30,549 bases of DNA from a virus, in IMG/VR virus record IMGVR_UViG_3300006917_000098, positions 1-30,549 of that record; one strand, given 5' to 3'. Shown in pieces: positions 21,501 through 27,932 of the stretch (positions within the stretch are counted from its first letter, which is position 1; each line of letters begins with the position of its first letter). Position numbers and translations under genes: made by a program. The notes under the pieces are model-generated. The model searched no databases. It was not told the origin of the DNA and saw only the letters and a list, made by a program, of their open reading frames with translations.

Positions 21501-24500
21501 AAATATATCTTCTACTCCATAAGAAGAACCACCAGTGGCAAGATGAACTGATTTAATAGATCCCCTAAAGATCGGTTGAATTTGTGCTTTATATTCGGTA
21601 GAAATTCCTATGTTACCTAGTATTTCTACACTTATTTCGGGGTAATTAAAAAAGTGAGTATCTAAATTTGAAGAAGTTACATTAACATACTGCTTGGTTT
21701 TATAATAAAAATCGGAATCAAGATTTCCAGTCCCAACTTGAGATATTCTAAAATTGTCATTGTCTATCTTTGTAATTATGTAATTTGTATTATTCGAAAG
21801 ACCCCCTATTACAGACCCAAGTGTTGAATATGTTACAGTTTCTCCAGAGGAAAAATCATGATTTCTAATGTAAAATGAATTGGATGATGTATTAATTCCT
21901 GCAAATGAAACTGCTCTTTTTTTATTCTGGTATCCGTCCCCAGAACTTTCTACAGTGACTGAAGCAAGAACAGACTTCTTGTTTATAGATTCAAATGAGT
22001 GATTTCCAATACCATAATTAGTCAAAGATATTGTGTTTATGCCTAAAACAGCATCATTGAAATTTTTATGTAACTTTATTTTTGTCGCAGATACATTTGA
22101 AACATAATAAGTTGCATTAGTTGTTAGACCAGCGACAGATTTTTGTCCAAATGTTTTATAAATTACACTTTCACCATTTCTAAATTTATGGGAAGTTGAA
22201 AATCCAATCGTTGATACTGTGATACCAATTCCAACTAATGCTGATTTTAATTCTGAGCTGATTGAAACTTCATGAGTGACTAATTTCATGTTGGCTCTTG
22301 CTCTAGCACCAACACCATTTCCCCCGGTTATTTTTATTGTGGGGATATCAAGATAATCAAATCCAGAATTTACAATACGAATTTCTCTTAAAGAACCAGA
22401 AACTGCACAATATCCAGTAGCACCAGTTCCCACTGAGTCACTTATTATAATTTGTGGTGGATTAATCACATCATATTCAGATCCCTCTGATAAAACTTCA
22501 ATATCTTCTATTGGACCATAAAATATTTTATCCTTTCCCTTATAATTTAATATTTCTACGCCATTTACTAAAATTCCAGTAAATCCAGGAGTAGTTTTTT
22601 CTGGTAAAGTGGTGGTTTCTGTTGGAGAAATTTCTCTTAGGAGATTTTGTGATTCTAAGGTTTTGCCAAAAAATTCATAAGGTATTAGAGTATTGTCATT
22701 AACTACAGTTTCATTTTCTACGTTTACAAAATCACCATTTAAAATATTAGATTTGCTTCTTGCAAATTTTACATTATTTGAGTCAACTCTTTTTATAAAA
22801 TAAATTCCTTCTTCAAATAAAGAACTTGCTACAATATCAGACGTTGATGAGTTACCATCAATATCTACTGATGTTACAGTAGTTTTTTCAGGTACATAAT
22901 AAACCGAATCTCCAGTATAAAATCCATGATCTTCCAAAGATGTTATGGAAAATGTACTACCTTGAAAAACACCAGAAAAAACTACAGAACGATCAGTTAC
23001 TTTTAATTGCTGATTAACATAACTTGGAATAGAGGGAGATGCAATTAAAGTTTTTTCTCCATCTTTATATACATTTTGAACGTTTGCTGATAATATATTA
23101 GATTCTAAAAATTTTAATGTGTTTACTTTTAAGATGTTTCTTCTAATCTTAAATCCAATTCTTTTAAGTTCCCCTTGACCAATAACAACTATTGTTTTTT
23201 CTGATAACACATCCAAAACAGTAGAATTTGAAATGACAACATCATTTTCTAGGATTTCTAATTTATCACCTATTTGGAATGTGTGCTTATTTTTTAATGT
23301 AACACTATAAGTCTGATCAGAAGAATCAACTACTGAATAGGATTCAACATCATATGTTGGTGATGTATTGAAGATCCAATCATTGTCTAGAGCAGATTTT
23401 CCTTGATATCCTAGAGTAGGAATAGTAGCAGTGTCGCCTTTATTGTAAAAATAATTCTCAGAATCAAAAGAAACATTATTTAAAATTGAGTTAATTCTAA
23501 CCTTAATTTCTTCACCAAGTTCAGTGACTGCTGACGCATATGTATTAATACAAATTCTTGAATTATTTGGTATTGTGTAATTTACATCACTACATCCCAA
23601 AAACTGAGTTAAATTCTTTGAAGTGTATTTTACAATGCCCGTCGTTTCATTATTAAACTCAACAGAAATCTCACCTTCATTTGGAAATCCTACAGTGGAA
23701 TCTACATCTATCACTGTTGATCCTACCGGAAATTCTCCAATAGATCTAGTTTTGGGGTGAACTGAAAATTTTCCATAAATTGCACCATCAAAAGATGAAT
23801 CTCTATTGTATCCACCGTCAATTTTTAATTTATAGAATATTCTCTCATCATTTGAGACAATTGTTTCAATTTCAGAAACAGTACCATAAGATTCTGTTAT
23901 ATTTTGATATGGTTTTTGGAATAATGTAAGATTTTGTATTTTATTAATAGGACCGGAAATTAATTCAACTACTAAATCATTCGTTACCTTATATTGTGCA
24001 TCAGATGGTCTAAAAAGGAAATCTTTAGGACGTATTATGTTTACTTCTTCTCCATATAATGCTTTAAATAAAATTTCGAAAGATCTATCAGTACCTTTAC
24101 TTCTGTAAAAATCTTTAATCTGCTTTAATAAAGTTGACTCATTTACTTTTTCAGTAAAACTTCTATTTTCAAATCCAGGTGATATTTGATACTTTGTTTT
24201 AATTAAAAATTCTTTAAGGAAAAGATTGCTAAGGTTGTATACTAAAGTTCCAGATGTATGAGATTCTGCATATGAATCTTTAAAAACTAATTGATCTGAT
24301 GTTTTTAATTTGTAAGTGGAAGCTATACCAACATTCGTATTCTTATATGCTACAATTCCACTAAATCCTCTGTAACAATTATTAAATCCATTGGAAGTTT
24401 TTGTTTCATATACAATAACTTCATTGTCTATGGATATTAAACCATATTTTTCCGGGAATCCATCAGTCCCTGTTTCGGAATCTAAAAGATTTATTGTTAT

Positions 24501-24737
24501 ATCTCTATCAAAAGATGTTATATCAGTGCCTAAAACTGTCGAAGTTTTTAAATTCGTTATGGAGTCCAGTTTTACGTACTTATCAATATTCTGTAAAAGA
24601 TCAACAGATGCACCTTGAAACTCTTGGGCAAGATAATATTGAGTTAAAAACTCCCCCACAAGAGGAAAATCCTCTTTAACATATTGTGGGATTTGATTTT
24701 TTACAATATCTTTAAGTTGAATTCTTTTTTCTGTCAT
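12525..24737 (-). CDS. gp7: Giant gp7-like baseplate wedge protein (4,070 residues) with YHYH-like domain
   Basis: This gene covers 40% of the window. Residues about 20-240 correspond to the C-terminal region of T4 gp7: VGEFLTQYYLAQEFQG, then KDFYRSKGTDRSFEILFKAL and YGEEV (209-232), matching T4 YDFYSTKGIEASYKFLFKVLYNEEV. A second block near residue 2,480 (WNDAVSTLNHTVGFKKF) matches T4 RFVHPVGFGF. T4 gp7 is 1,032 residues. Between the blocks lie beta modules: H-x-F-x-x-G-(D/E)-x-V-x-Y repeats (near residues 596, 846, 954, 1,691, 1,860 and later 2,996), GxGY repeats, and a YHYH-like domain near residues 1,195-1,365 (SPILGWAYDGNPIYGPYGYS). About 1,590 residues follow the second block. It lies 4 nt after gp6, as 6-7 do in T4, and no in-frame stop breaks it. 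No clear Shine-Dalgarno precedes the ATG. Confidence 0.85.
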   Translation of the reverse strand: MTEKRIQLKDIVKNQIPQYVKEDFPLVGEFLTQYYLAQEFQGASVDLLQNIDKYVKLDSITNLKTSTVLGTDITSFDRDITINLLDSETGTDGFPEKYGLISIDNEVIVYETKTSNGFNNCYRGFSGIVAYKNTNVGIASTYKLKTSDQLVFKDSYAESHTSGTLVYNLSNLFLKEFLIKTKYQISPGFENRSFTEKVNESTLLKQIKDFYRSKGTDRSFEILFKALYGEEVNIIRPKDFLFRPSDAQYKVTNDLVVELISGPINKIQNLTLFQKPYQNITESYGTVSEIETIVSNDERIFYKLKIDGGYNRDSSFDGAIYGKFSVHPKTRSIGEFPVGSTVIDVDSTVGFPNEGEISVEFNNETTGIVKYTSKNLTQFLGCSDVNYTIPNNSRICINTYASAVTELGEEIKVRINSILNNVSFDSENYFYNKGDTATIPTLGYQGKSALDNDWIFNTSPTYDVESYSVVDSSDQTYSVTLKNKHTFQIGDKLEILENDVVISNSTVLDVLSEKTIVVIGQGELKRIGFKIRRNILKVNTLKFLESNILSANVQNVYKDGEKTLIASPSIPSYVNQQLKVTDRSVVFSGVFQGSTFSITSLEDHGFYTGDSVYYVPEKTTVTSVDIDGNSSTSDIVASSLFEEGIYFIKRVDSNNVKFARSKSNILNGDFVNVENETVVNDNTLIPYEFFGKTLESQNLLREISPTETTTLPEKTTPGFTGILVNGVEILNYKGKDKIFYGPIEDIEVLSEGSEYDVINPPQIIISDSVGTGATGYCAVSGSLREIRIVNSGFDYLDIPTIKITGGNGVGARARANMKLVTHEVSISSELKSALVGIGITVSTIGFSTSHKFRNGESVIYKTFGQKSVAGLTTNATYYVSNVSATKIKLHKNFNDAVLGINTISLTNYGIGNHSFESINKKSVLASVTVESSGDGYQNKKRAVSFAGINTSSNSFYIRNHDFSSGETVTYSTLGSVIGGLSNNTNYIITKIDNDNFRISQVGTGNLDSDFYYKTKQYVNVTSSNLDTHFFNYPEISVEILGNIGISTEYKAQIQPIFRGSIKSVHLATGGSSYGVEDIFNLDRQPLITIATGSNVEFQPVISNGKIIQVLVNNVGKNYTSVPDLIVSGSGTGAVLTPIISNNQIIEVKVIDGGGGYLQNSTEVTAIPAGIGALFRAKIKSWTVNLFQKYISKISEDDGFLYNGTEKDFGLQYTHLYAPRKLRELLFSKDQGGKTLYSNSDLRISNSVEISSSDHSPILGWAYDGNPIYGPYGYSTKSGGVVTQMKSGYRLELSSFRPSLNYFPEGFFIEDYVYYNSDDETVLDENNGRFCITPDYPKGTYAYFATIDNSGTDSSGPFAKYKKPVFPYLIGDNYKSKPNKFNFDRFSNQNVIDLNKTNWIRNTYPYNIIENESTYEYITIPNKLNQTIDVVGVSPGYIESIGILTGGNNYRVNDPLSFNNLDYDANIRGNSASAVVSKLLGKSITNISVASSTLNNVEFYPIGNKGEYVTYTENPHNFSNFDLISISGLSTSSTLIEGNYIAGVETSRFSLVGLGTTSIGIGSINVTGIVTYISVRGSLDFSNIRENDILTLDDEKIKVLNIDVTSSRLRILRQIDGTVGVSHSVTTVLYENPRKIKINSGFKTDYSYSINKEIYFDPKESVAIGTNTSLGAGTTISISNPGAGVTQVFVNNGSIYLPNHQLNTGDLLTYKTNSGTPITVYSIGSGTTTLSNNSNVYVAKFDDNFIGISTVKVGLGTTGFFAGISSTTNNIKPLLFTGIGTGVYHSFVTNYSVITGQISRNIVTVSTAQTHGLLNNDYVDIDVNPSITTSITVKYDDYNRKIVINTQSFSSGDVNTTTNTITIFNHGFIAGDKVIYTSPSPSGGLVNENCYYVIFVDKNNIRLSDTYFNATKRAPSVIDITSASSGSLSKVNPPLKLYKNSLVQFDLSDSSLSYNYQSTRYSAFRFEIYKDSKFKNIFDTSQYDSSFNVQRVGVVGISSDAKVIISVNENVPKTLYYNLVPIYESVLPSEKGEITSDDTVSSFNELQIVNSFYNGKHKVSISSTTSFNYFLPKEPETSSYTSSISDLKYYTDSKTAFGPIKEVKILNRGSGYYSLPSIDRVLSETGSGAVLETQSRSIGKIKKTRIVDIGFDYPSDYTLKPKVSLPKIIKIDSLTSFESVGVSSFGRGYVSAPKLLVFDGKTGNLVPEVDLKYDLGKNNVEIRNNSYGMYNTTPVILPIQNSNGVGIRTISYNSSTKIVTVGLSTGFNTSDAFPFKINDKVLIENISVGIGSTAKGFNSENYNYQLFTVTDIDANIGGIGSVSYSLDGYLSGTEFPGNFDAANSAGRIIPEKFFPQFVSTLKKNNYRVGEIVRSENSTGLVESWDPITNYLKISTKDEFKVNNKIEGLSSKTQGFASSITEFDYYAVLDSTSKVESGWETSAGFLNNEQQRIQDNFYYQNFSYSIKSKIPFDTWNDAVSTLNHTVGFKKFSDLQMESKVSPETNTSLTVGVSTQVTSVDAIVDVIGFGDLNCFYDFDLAKENSLRIGSRVFSNRISFSNRVLTDYFESFGNRVLSIDDISPQFNSNPRPTNYSEVHRFDLRDVRSQKYITYIKDRRYTGQRQVMLLTLIHDNINGYLNQYGRVETLYDLGSFDFAVSGSEGILNYYPTKFTVNDYDVATLSYNIKDNLSGVGSTSIGPIVNINTTNSSVAAASTVTIVSFASTYRSAKILVEINGGDGQYELDELNLVHDGTNVEVIEYGQLTTGSVITPLSSSGYGTYYPYISGSTVKVDFISNAGIGTTTYINTITIGIANTSSVGVGTLEMKHAVLTAKTTSISSSTSPTSSVILEYSGEYSAAYCLVQVTDITNNRHQISEVVMIDDDTYAEPYVTEFGNLETHSSLGSISGSITGIGQTTQLTFTPLPNIETQVKVYANILRIQDDSRDVVDLNNGTIETNYANYYGTESDLKRAFNLTHKGAQIFERYFDGSSASVVNLTDDTIEIPGHFFVTGEKVIYTNAGAGTTTAIGIATTSITGIGLTDKLPSTLYIVKVNENKVKVATSATDSLKSIPNVLDLTSVGTGTTHKFTSHNQNAKVLISLDNIIQSPVVATSQTTTLASNVFTTDDLLYFTGITSFFGGDLIRIGSEIMKIEGVGIGSTNAIRVRRPWLGTSVAGYSTGAVVTKVRGTYNIIDNTLNFVEAPYGNVPIGSITNPPDERDWSGISTSSHFHGRSFMRSGIVNTSNESYYKNYIFDDISDGFTGTNRLFTLKSSRENITGISDENAIILINDVFQGPGSNINYTLSESLGVTSITFTGTATSVAYDVNSSNLPTGGIIISVGSTEGFGYQPLVSAGGTAIVSAAGTIASISIGNSGSGYRVGVQTVRVGVQTYDSNGFYLNFIGTAAVSGGNIVSVAITNPGVGYTSTNPPKVIFDDPLSYSDIPLIYSSSSSIGIGTAATVDIVVGQGSSVIDFEIKNTGYGYRESEVLTVPIGGLTGIPTTSSFKEFQITIQNIFSDKFTGWSIGELQPFDDISDLFDGETTTFPLTINSNLVSIKAAKGSNINVQDLLLVFVNDILQVPGEGYIFEGGSIITFTEAPKGISLGIPGTNDTCKILFYKGSGSVDVIEKDILETVKIGDQLILGYDSSIGQDPTLQEDDRTVTSILATDLVDTNPYFGPGNTEDESLERTITWCRQTEDKIINEREITKDRSLYEPQIYPSSYLIQPVGVGSTVLFVDNIRPFFDPANENQISLDFQNNITFISQDIKVSASATAVVSSAGTISSIIINNGGFGYESQPIVSIQSPIGIGTTSSTAISSITSGIVTSISVIGVVTGYSQQNPPSILIEDPSIDIERNEVYSYSGDSGIVVSVANTFNGSYNQLMFSFYIPEDSFLKDSLVSSNPYDVSSLSVGDFFVIYNSNVGYATTYFSSLGLSGNSIGVSTQFIDTVYQVESKELSKFRLTGIGVVDIVNIFTNVSTAMTVTTPQPCTAISFDSTQTTFDSTAYTFDNFIPNIYSCPSDIYANYSWGKIVLQSRTKEISFNSYTNNGTNGITTSSLVNRTPSLKYRNYAI
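20640..21160 (-). other. YHYH-like domain within the giant gp7-like protein
   Basis: Approximate span coding residues 1,195-1,365. Key pieces are QYTHLYAPRKLRELL, then SPILGWAYDGNPIYGPYGYS, SGYRLELSS, and NNGRFCITPDYPKGTYAYF. The DGxPIYGP core is the strongest mark of the YHYH domain family. The His-rich YHYH signature itself is not visible; THLYAP may be its remnant. The function of the family is poorly known. Confidence 0.65.
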
Positions 24738-24741
24738 TTTA

Positions 24742-26667
24742 TTACGATCTTACTAGATTCCCGTTGGTGTAGCTTGAAGAAACAATGTATTTTGATGCTG
24801 AAGGATCTAATCCTGAGGCAATTTCATCAACAACCATTTCAAAATTGCTGCTATTAATATCTAGTTGCAAATAAAGATCCTGTTTTCCTATAACATCATT
24901 TGATTTTGGTACTGTTGAAATTTGAATTATTGTCTGTCCATCTTTAACCTTTCCTGATGTTATATTGATGGGATTCATAGTTATTATTCCATTTTTATAA
25001 TCTATTGTCCCAACACCTCTTCTTAGAATAGTTGGAGTTCTTGAATTTTCAGTAGAAACTGTAAATAAGAACAGTGATCCTGTTTCTCTATCAGTGTTTG
25101 GTATATCACCTAAGTATACTGTTTGTGTAATTCCTGTTACTTGAAATCCGGTTGATTTAATATTATATCCATTCATATTTGATATATGAAATTCATTTCC
25201 AAATCCAATTTGATATTCTGCAAAAGTATTCAAAACAACTCTCAAATCTCTTCTCATTTGAATAGTTGTAATATTTGATGTTATTGACTCGTGACTGTCA
25301 TCAATTAAGTTTAAAAATTTACTATATTTAAATCTGGCACCATAACGATTTAATTCTGTTGACTCTGAATATTTTGTAACGTTTGATTGAATAATACTCG
25401 ATACAAATGCTGATGATGGTGCAAGATTTGTATTGTAATAAACCTTCGAATCTACTTCAACATAAAGATATTTCAAGTCTAAAATTTCAGGAACAATACC
25501 GGCAACCGCATATTTTTTTAATTTTAGTTTTATGCTTTCTTTTTCTAGATTTGGTAAAAAATCACCAAATCTTGGTTTTATACTAATGAAAACTTTTCCA
25601 TATTGTGGCGGTATCAACTCTTCTCCACCAAAAACAGAAATAGCTTCAGTTTCTGGATATATTTTTGATGGAATCAGAGTCTCAAAATCATTTGCTGTTA
25701 AAGCTCTATTTTGAGATGCATAGATTCTTGGTGCATATTTTTTTATAGATTCTACACTTTCAATATTTTCTCCACCTCTGGTTGGTAGTTGTGTTGAGAG
25801 TAAAGAAATACCAGAGGTAACTGTATATTCAATGGAGTTTCTTGTATAGGTTAACCTACCAGAAAATGTAAAAGAGTTTACACCATTAGCACTATCACCA
25901 TTTGATGTTATATAATTTGCAGTAATAAAGTTCCCCTCTTCCAACTTTCTACCAAATATACCATCACCAAAAATTAATTCATATCTTTCATCTTCTATTT
26001 CTTGTAAAAAATATACGTTAGATGACCCATCTATATCAAATAAACTATCTTGATATGCATATTTTACCAAGGTCGTTGCATTTTCGTTACTTCTAACAGT
26101 TACTGATATTAATTCAGTATCAATACCTGCATTTGGTAAAATAAATCTTTGATTTGGATTCCTGGAAGAATAAGTAAAATTATTAGTTAACAGTATACCT
26201 TCGTTTATTTTTATATTATTAAAAGATGCAACCTGATTAAATACTGGAACTGTAATGTCATCGAGTATTGAAAATGCAAAAGATTGATTTCCAAAGTTTC
26301 CTGATGATGTTGCTACAATTCCTTTCTTTAAGGTTAATGATGCAGGTGCTGGTGATACATTAGAAACATCTACAAAAAAGGATATAGTAGCAGTTGCAGA
26401 CTTTCTAGAACGAGGTATATATCCAATATTTCTTGCAAGAGCAACAACATTTTCTCTTAGTGTTGCACTATCAATAAACACCTCATTTGCAACCATATTT
26501 GCATTATATGAAGTAATATAGGTATTATATGCCAAAACATCCAAAATTGTTGAGAGATTAGATCCCTCAAAGTCATAATCAGTAAAATTTGGATTTGCTT
26601 TTAGATAATCTCTAAGGGTTGTTTTAACCTGATCGAAATCTAGGTTAGAGAAGTTTACTAGTGGCAT
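24742..26667 (-). CDS. gp6: Baseplate wedge protein gp6
   Basis: The 641-residue protein is close in length to T4 gp6 (about 660). Its N-terminus carries the diagnostic block: DYLKANPNFTDYDFEGSNLS, TILDVLAYNTYI, NMVANEVFIDSATLRENVVA and ARNIGYIPRS (about residues 18-95). In T4, two gp6 chains clamp one gp7 and connect neighbouring wedges into the inner baseplate ring. The ATG at 26667 comes 2 nt after the gp25 stop; the AGGT spanning the end of gp25 could act as ribosome site. It runs directly into the gp7-like gene. No truncation or unusual insert is seen. Confidence 0.95.
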   Translation of the reverse strand: MPLVNFSNLDFDQVKTTLRDYLKANPNFTDYDFEGSNLSTILDVLAYNTYITSYNANMVANEVFIDSATLRENVVALARNIGYIPRSRKSATATISFFVDVSNVSPAPASLTLKKGIVATSSGNFGNQSFAFSILDDITVPVFNQVASFNNIKINEGILLTNNFTYSSRNPNQRFILPNAGIDTELISVTVRSNENATTLVKYAYQDSLFDIDGSSNVYFLQEIEDERYELIFGDGIFGRKLEEGNFITANYITSNGDSANGVNSFTFSGRLTYTRNSIEYTVTSGISLLSTQLPTRGGENIESVESIKKYAPRIYASQNRALTANDFETLIPSKIYPETEAISVFGGEELIPPQYGKVFISIKPRFGDFLPNLEKESIKLKLKKYAVAGIVPEILDLKYLYVEVDSKVYYNTNLAPSSAFVSSIIQSNVTKYSESTELNRYGARFKYSKFLNLIDDSHESITSNITTIQMRRDLRVVLNTFAEYQIGFGNEFHISNMNGYNIKSTGFQVTGITQTVYLGDIPNTDRETGSLFLFTVSTENSRTPTILRRGVGTIDYKNGIITMNPINITSGKVKDGQTIIQISTVPKSNDVIGKQDLYLQLDINSSNFEMVVDEIASGLDPSASKYIVSSSYTNGNLVRS

Positions 26668-26669
26668 TT

Positions 26670-27071
26670 TTACCTAGTTGGTTGCAAAACAAATTGTAAT
26701 TCTTGTGCAGGAACGTTGGCTCCTATAATTTGATATTGAATTAATACGTCAAAAGAGTTATTGTCATAATCGGGAGTCACTACAACATTTGTTAGATCTA
26801 CTCTTGGTTCATAATTTACAATAGAGGTTGCAATTTCATCTCTAATATTTGATGCTTCAATCTCATCTATATTCTCAAAAAGCATCTTTGATATTTTTGA
26901 TCCAAAATTTGGATTAAAAAACTTCTCACCGGGAAGGGTAAATACAATGTTTCGGATAGAACGAGAAATTGCACTTTCATTTTTAAGTGCAATCAAGTCA
27001 CTGTTCAGAGGATTACTCTGAAAAGTCATACTTATGTCTTTGAAACCTTGACTTACCCTTTCTAGAGGCAT
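26670..27071 (-). CDS. gp25: Baseplate wedge protein gp25
   Basis: The 133-residue protein equals T4 gp25 in length (132) and carries the family features: NIVFTLPGEKFFNPNFGSKI (residues 41-60), LFENIDE, and the conserved EPR motif at residues 88-90 (VNYEPRVDL), also seen in type VI secretion TssE. gp25 lies next to the sheath-gp6 junction and helps start sheath assembly. It is first in a compact 25-6-7 run with 2-nt and 4-nt gaps. There is no evident Shine-Dalgarno; a late-promoter-like box lies 20 nt upstream. Confidence 0.95.
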   Translation of the reverse strand: MPLERVSQGFKDISMTFQSNPLNSDLIALKNESAISRSIRNIVFTLPGEKFFNPNFGSKISKMLFENIDEIEASNIRDEIATSIVNYEPRVDLTNVVVTPDYDNNSFDVLIQYQIIGANVPAQELQFVLQPTR

Positions 27072-27091
27072 TGAGTATTATAATTCTATCT

Positions 27092-27100
27092 TATTTATTA
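27092..27100 (-). promoter_or_regulatory. Putative T4-type late promoter box before gp25
   Basis: Minus strand reads TAATAAATA, ending 20 nt before the gp25 ATG. It matches T4 TATAAATA in 7 of 8 positions over its last eight bases and overlaps the stop of the 84-residue gene. Position agrees with the boxes before gp8, gp13 and the fibre. Confidence 0.5.
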
Positions 27101-27352
27101 GAGATTTTTTGATTCGTAAAGAGGTTCAGTGCCATATTCCCAATCATCATAATCATTATCATTACGAATTTTTGCGTGAATTTCATTTTGATGGAAAAAA
27201 TCATGCTTCTTTGGAGTTAACTCATCGTTTGCAATCTCACGAAGCATTTTTTGCTTGTCAATTTTCTCTTCCCAACCATATTCACTTGATAAAAATTGAG
27301 TTCCCCATTGATTTTTCATAAAATTTTGATCTTTATCGACTTTTTTGGTCAT
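27098..27352 (-). CDS. Hypothetical protein, 84 residues, charged
   Basis: I do not recognise a family. The protein is hydrophilic with many Lys, Asp, Glu and Asn residues, Trp-containing segments (NQWGTQFLSSEYGWEEKIDK, DYDDWEYGTEP), and no membrane segment or signal peptide. The start is well supported: a strong AGGAG stands 6 nt before the ATG at 27352. A perfect inverted repeat overlaps the edge of that site. It lies 26 nt before gp25 but may belong to the upstream unit. Confidence 0.8.
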   Translation of the reverse strand: MTKKVDKDQNFMKNQWGTQFLSSEYGWEEKIDKQKMLREIANDELTPKKHDFFHQNEIHAKIRNDNDYDDWEYGTEPLYESKNL

Positions 27353-27361
27353 TTTTTGCTC

Positions 27362-27378
27362 CTGATTTAATAAATCAG
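27362..27378. promoter_or_regulatory. Perfect inverted repeat abutting the ribosome site of the 84-residue gene
   Basis: The arms CTGATTTA and TAAATCAG flank a single base; a real hairpin would have a 5-7-bp stem and a small loop. On the minus strand the 3' arm ends in CAG, and this AG is also the start of the AGGAG ribosome site, so folding could partly hide it. On the plus strand it is followed by AACTTTTT and resembles a weak terminator, but no plus-strand gene leads into it. Confidence 0.5.
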
Positions 27379-27387
27379 AACTTTTTA

Positions 27388-27403
27388 CGGGGTTGCTATC
27401 CCG
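27388..27403. promoter_or_regulatory. Short GC hairpin in the gap before the 84-residue gene
   Basis: CGGG and CCCG arms enclose an 8-nt loop, with flanking TTTT/AAAA able to extend the stem past one bulged base. On the minus strand no T-run follows it, so it is not a typical terminator. Together with the neighbouring inverted repeat it gives the 73-nt gap two stem-loops; an RNA stability or processing role is possible. Confidence 0.4.
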
Positions 27404-27425
27404 AAAACAGCAAAAAATATCTATT

Positions 27426-27932
27426 TTATGGTTTCCAGTGATTGTTTGGTTGCTCCCACCAGAAGTGTAAGTCTTCTACATTGTCATCATAGTAAAGAGA
27501 AACAAAATCACTCTTAAATTTACTGTGAATGTTTTCACATAATGATACTGTATGTATATTTGCAGAGGATATTGAACGAATTATATTGGTAATCCATGTA
27601 TAATTACCCCCTCTTATAACTCCTGCTTCAATTAACACAAAATTATTCCATTTTTTTGACCATCGTTTAAAGTTCTCAGTAAATTCTTCCATATACTCTT
27701 GAGAACTTTCATCTGGAAAGGGAACATTCACTGATTCGATATGAAAAATCTCTCCATCCATTGTCAATGAATGAGAGAGATGCTGTGTTACAATTGCAGA
27801 GTAATCAGGAGATACCATTAAAAAGCAAGTATTAGATGGATGAATATCTAAATTTGCAATTTTAAGTTTATAGGTCATCTCCTGAATCAGAGATTTTTCT
27901 TTATCTTCAGAGATAAAGAGTAATTTCTTCAT
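27426..27932 (-). CDS. Hypothetical cyanophage-type protein, 168 residues
   Basis: The protein starts MKKLLFISEDKEKSLIQEMT and looks like an alpha/beta soluble protein: a strand, a helix, FLMVSPDYSAIVTQ, then a strand-loop-helix NNFVLIEAGVIRGGNYTWI (about residues 94-112). That last piece faintly resembles the PRPP loop of phosphoribosyltransferases, but the acidic pair is replaced (EA instead of ED/DD), so I do not assign the activity. No membrane segment is seen. AAGG precedes the ATG, and its start overlaps the stop of the 47-residue gene (ATGA). It is the last member of the overlapping glycosyltransferase run. Confidence 0.85.
   Translation of the reverse strand: MKKLLFISEDKEKSLIQEMTYKLKIANLDIHPSNTCFLMVSPDYSAIVTQHLSHSLTMDGEIFHIESVNVPFPDESSQEYMEEFTENFKRWSKKWNNFVLIEAGVIRGGNYTWITNIIRSISSANIHTVSLCENIHSKFKSDFVSLYYDDNVEDLHFWWEQPNNHWKP

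Noticed and set aside
12525-24737. Possibility that the 12.2-kb frame is an assembly fusion of several genes
   Set aside because: The frame is open throughout, module types recur on both sides of every point, and no internal ribosome site plus start at a domain border stood out; long-read coverage would settle it.
27362-27385. Plus-strand terminator (stem followed by CTTTTT)
   Set aside because: There is no plus-strand gene leading into it, and the stem is AT-rich and weak.
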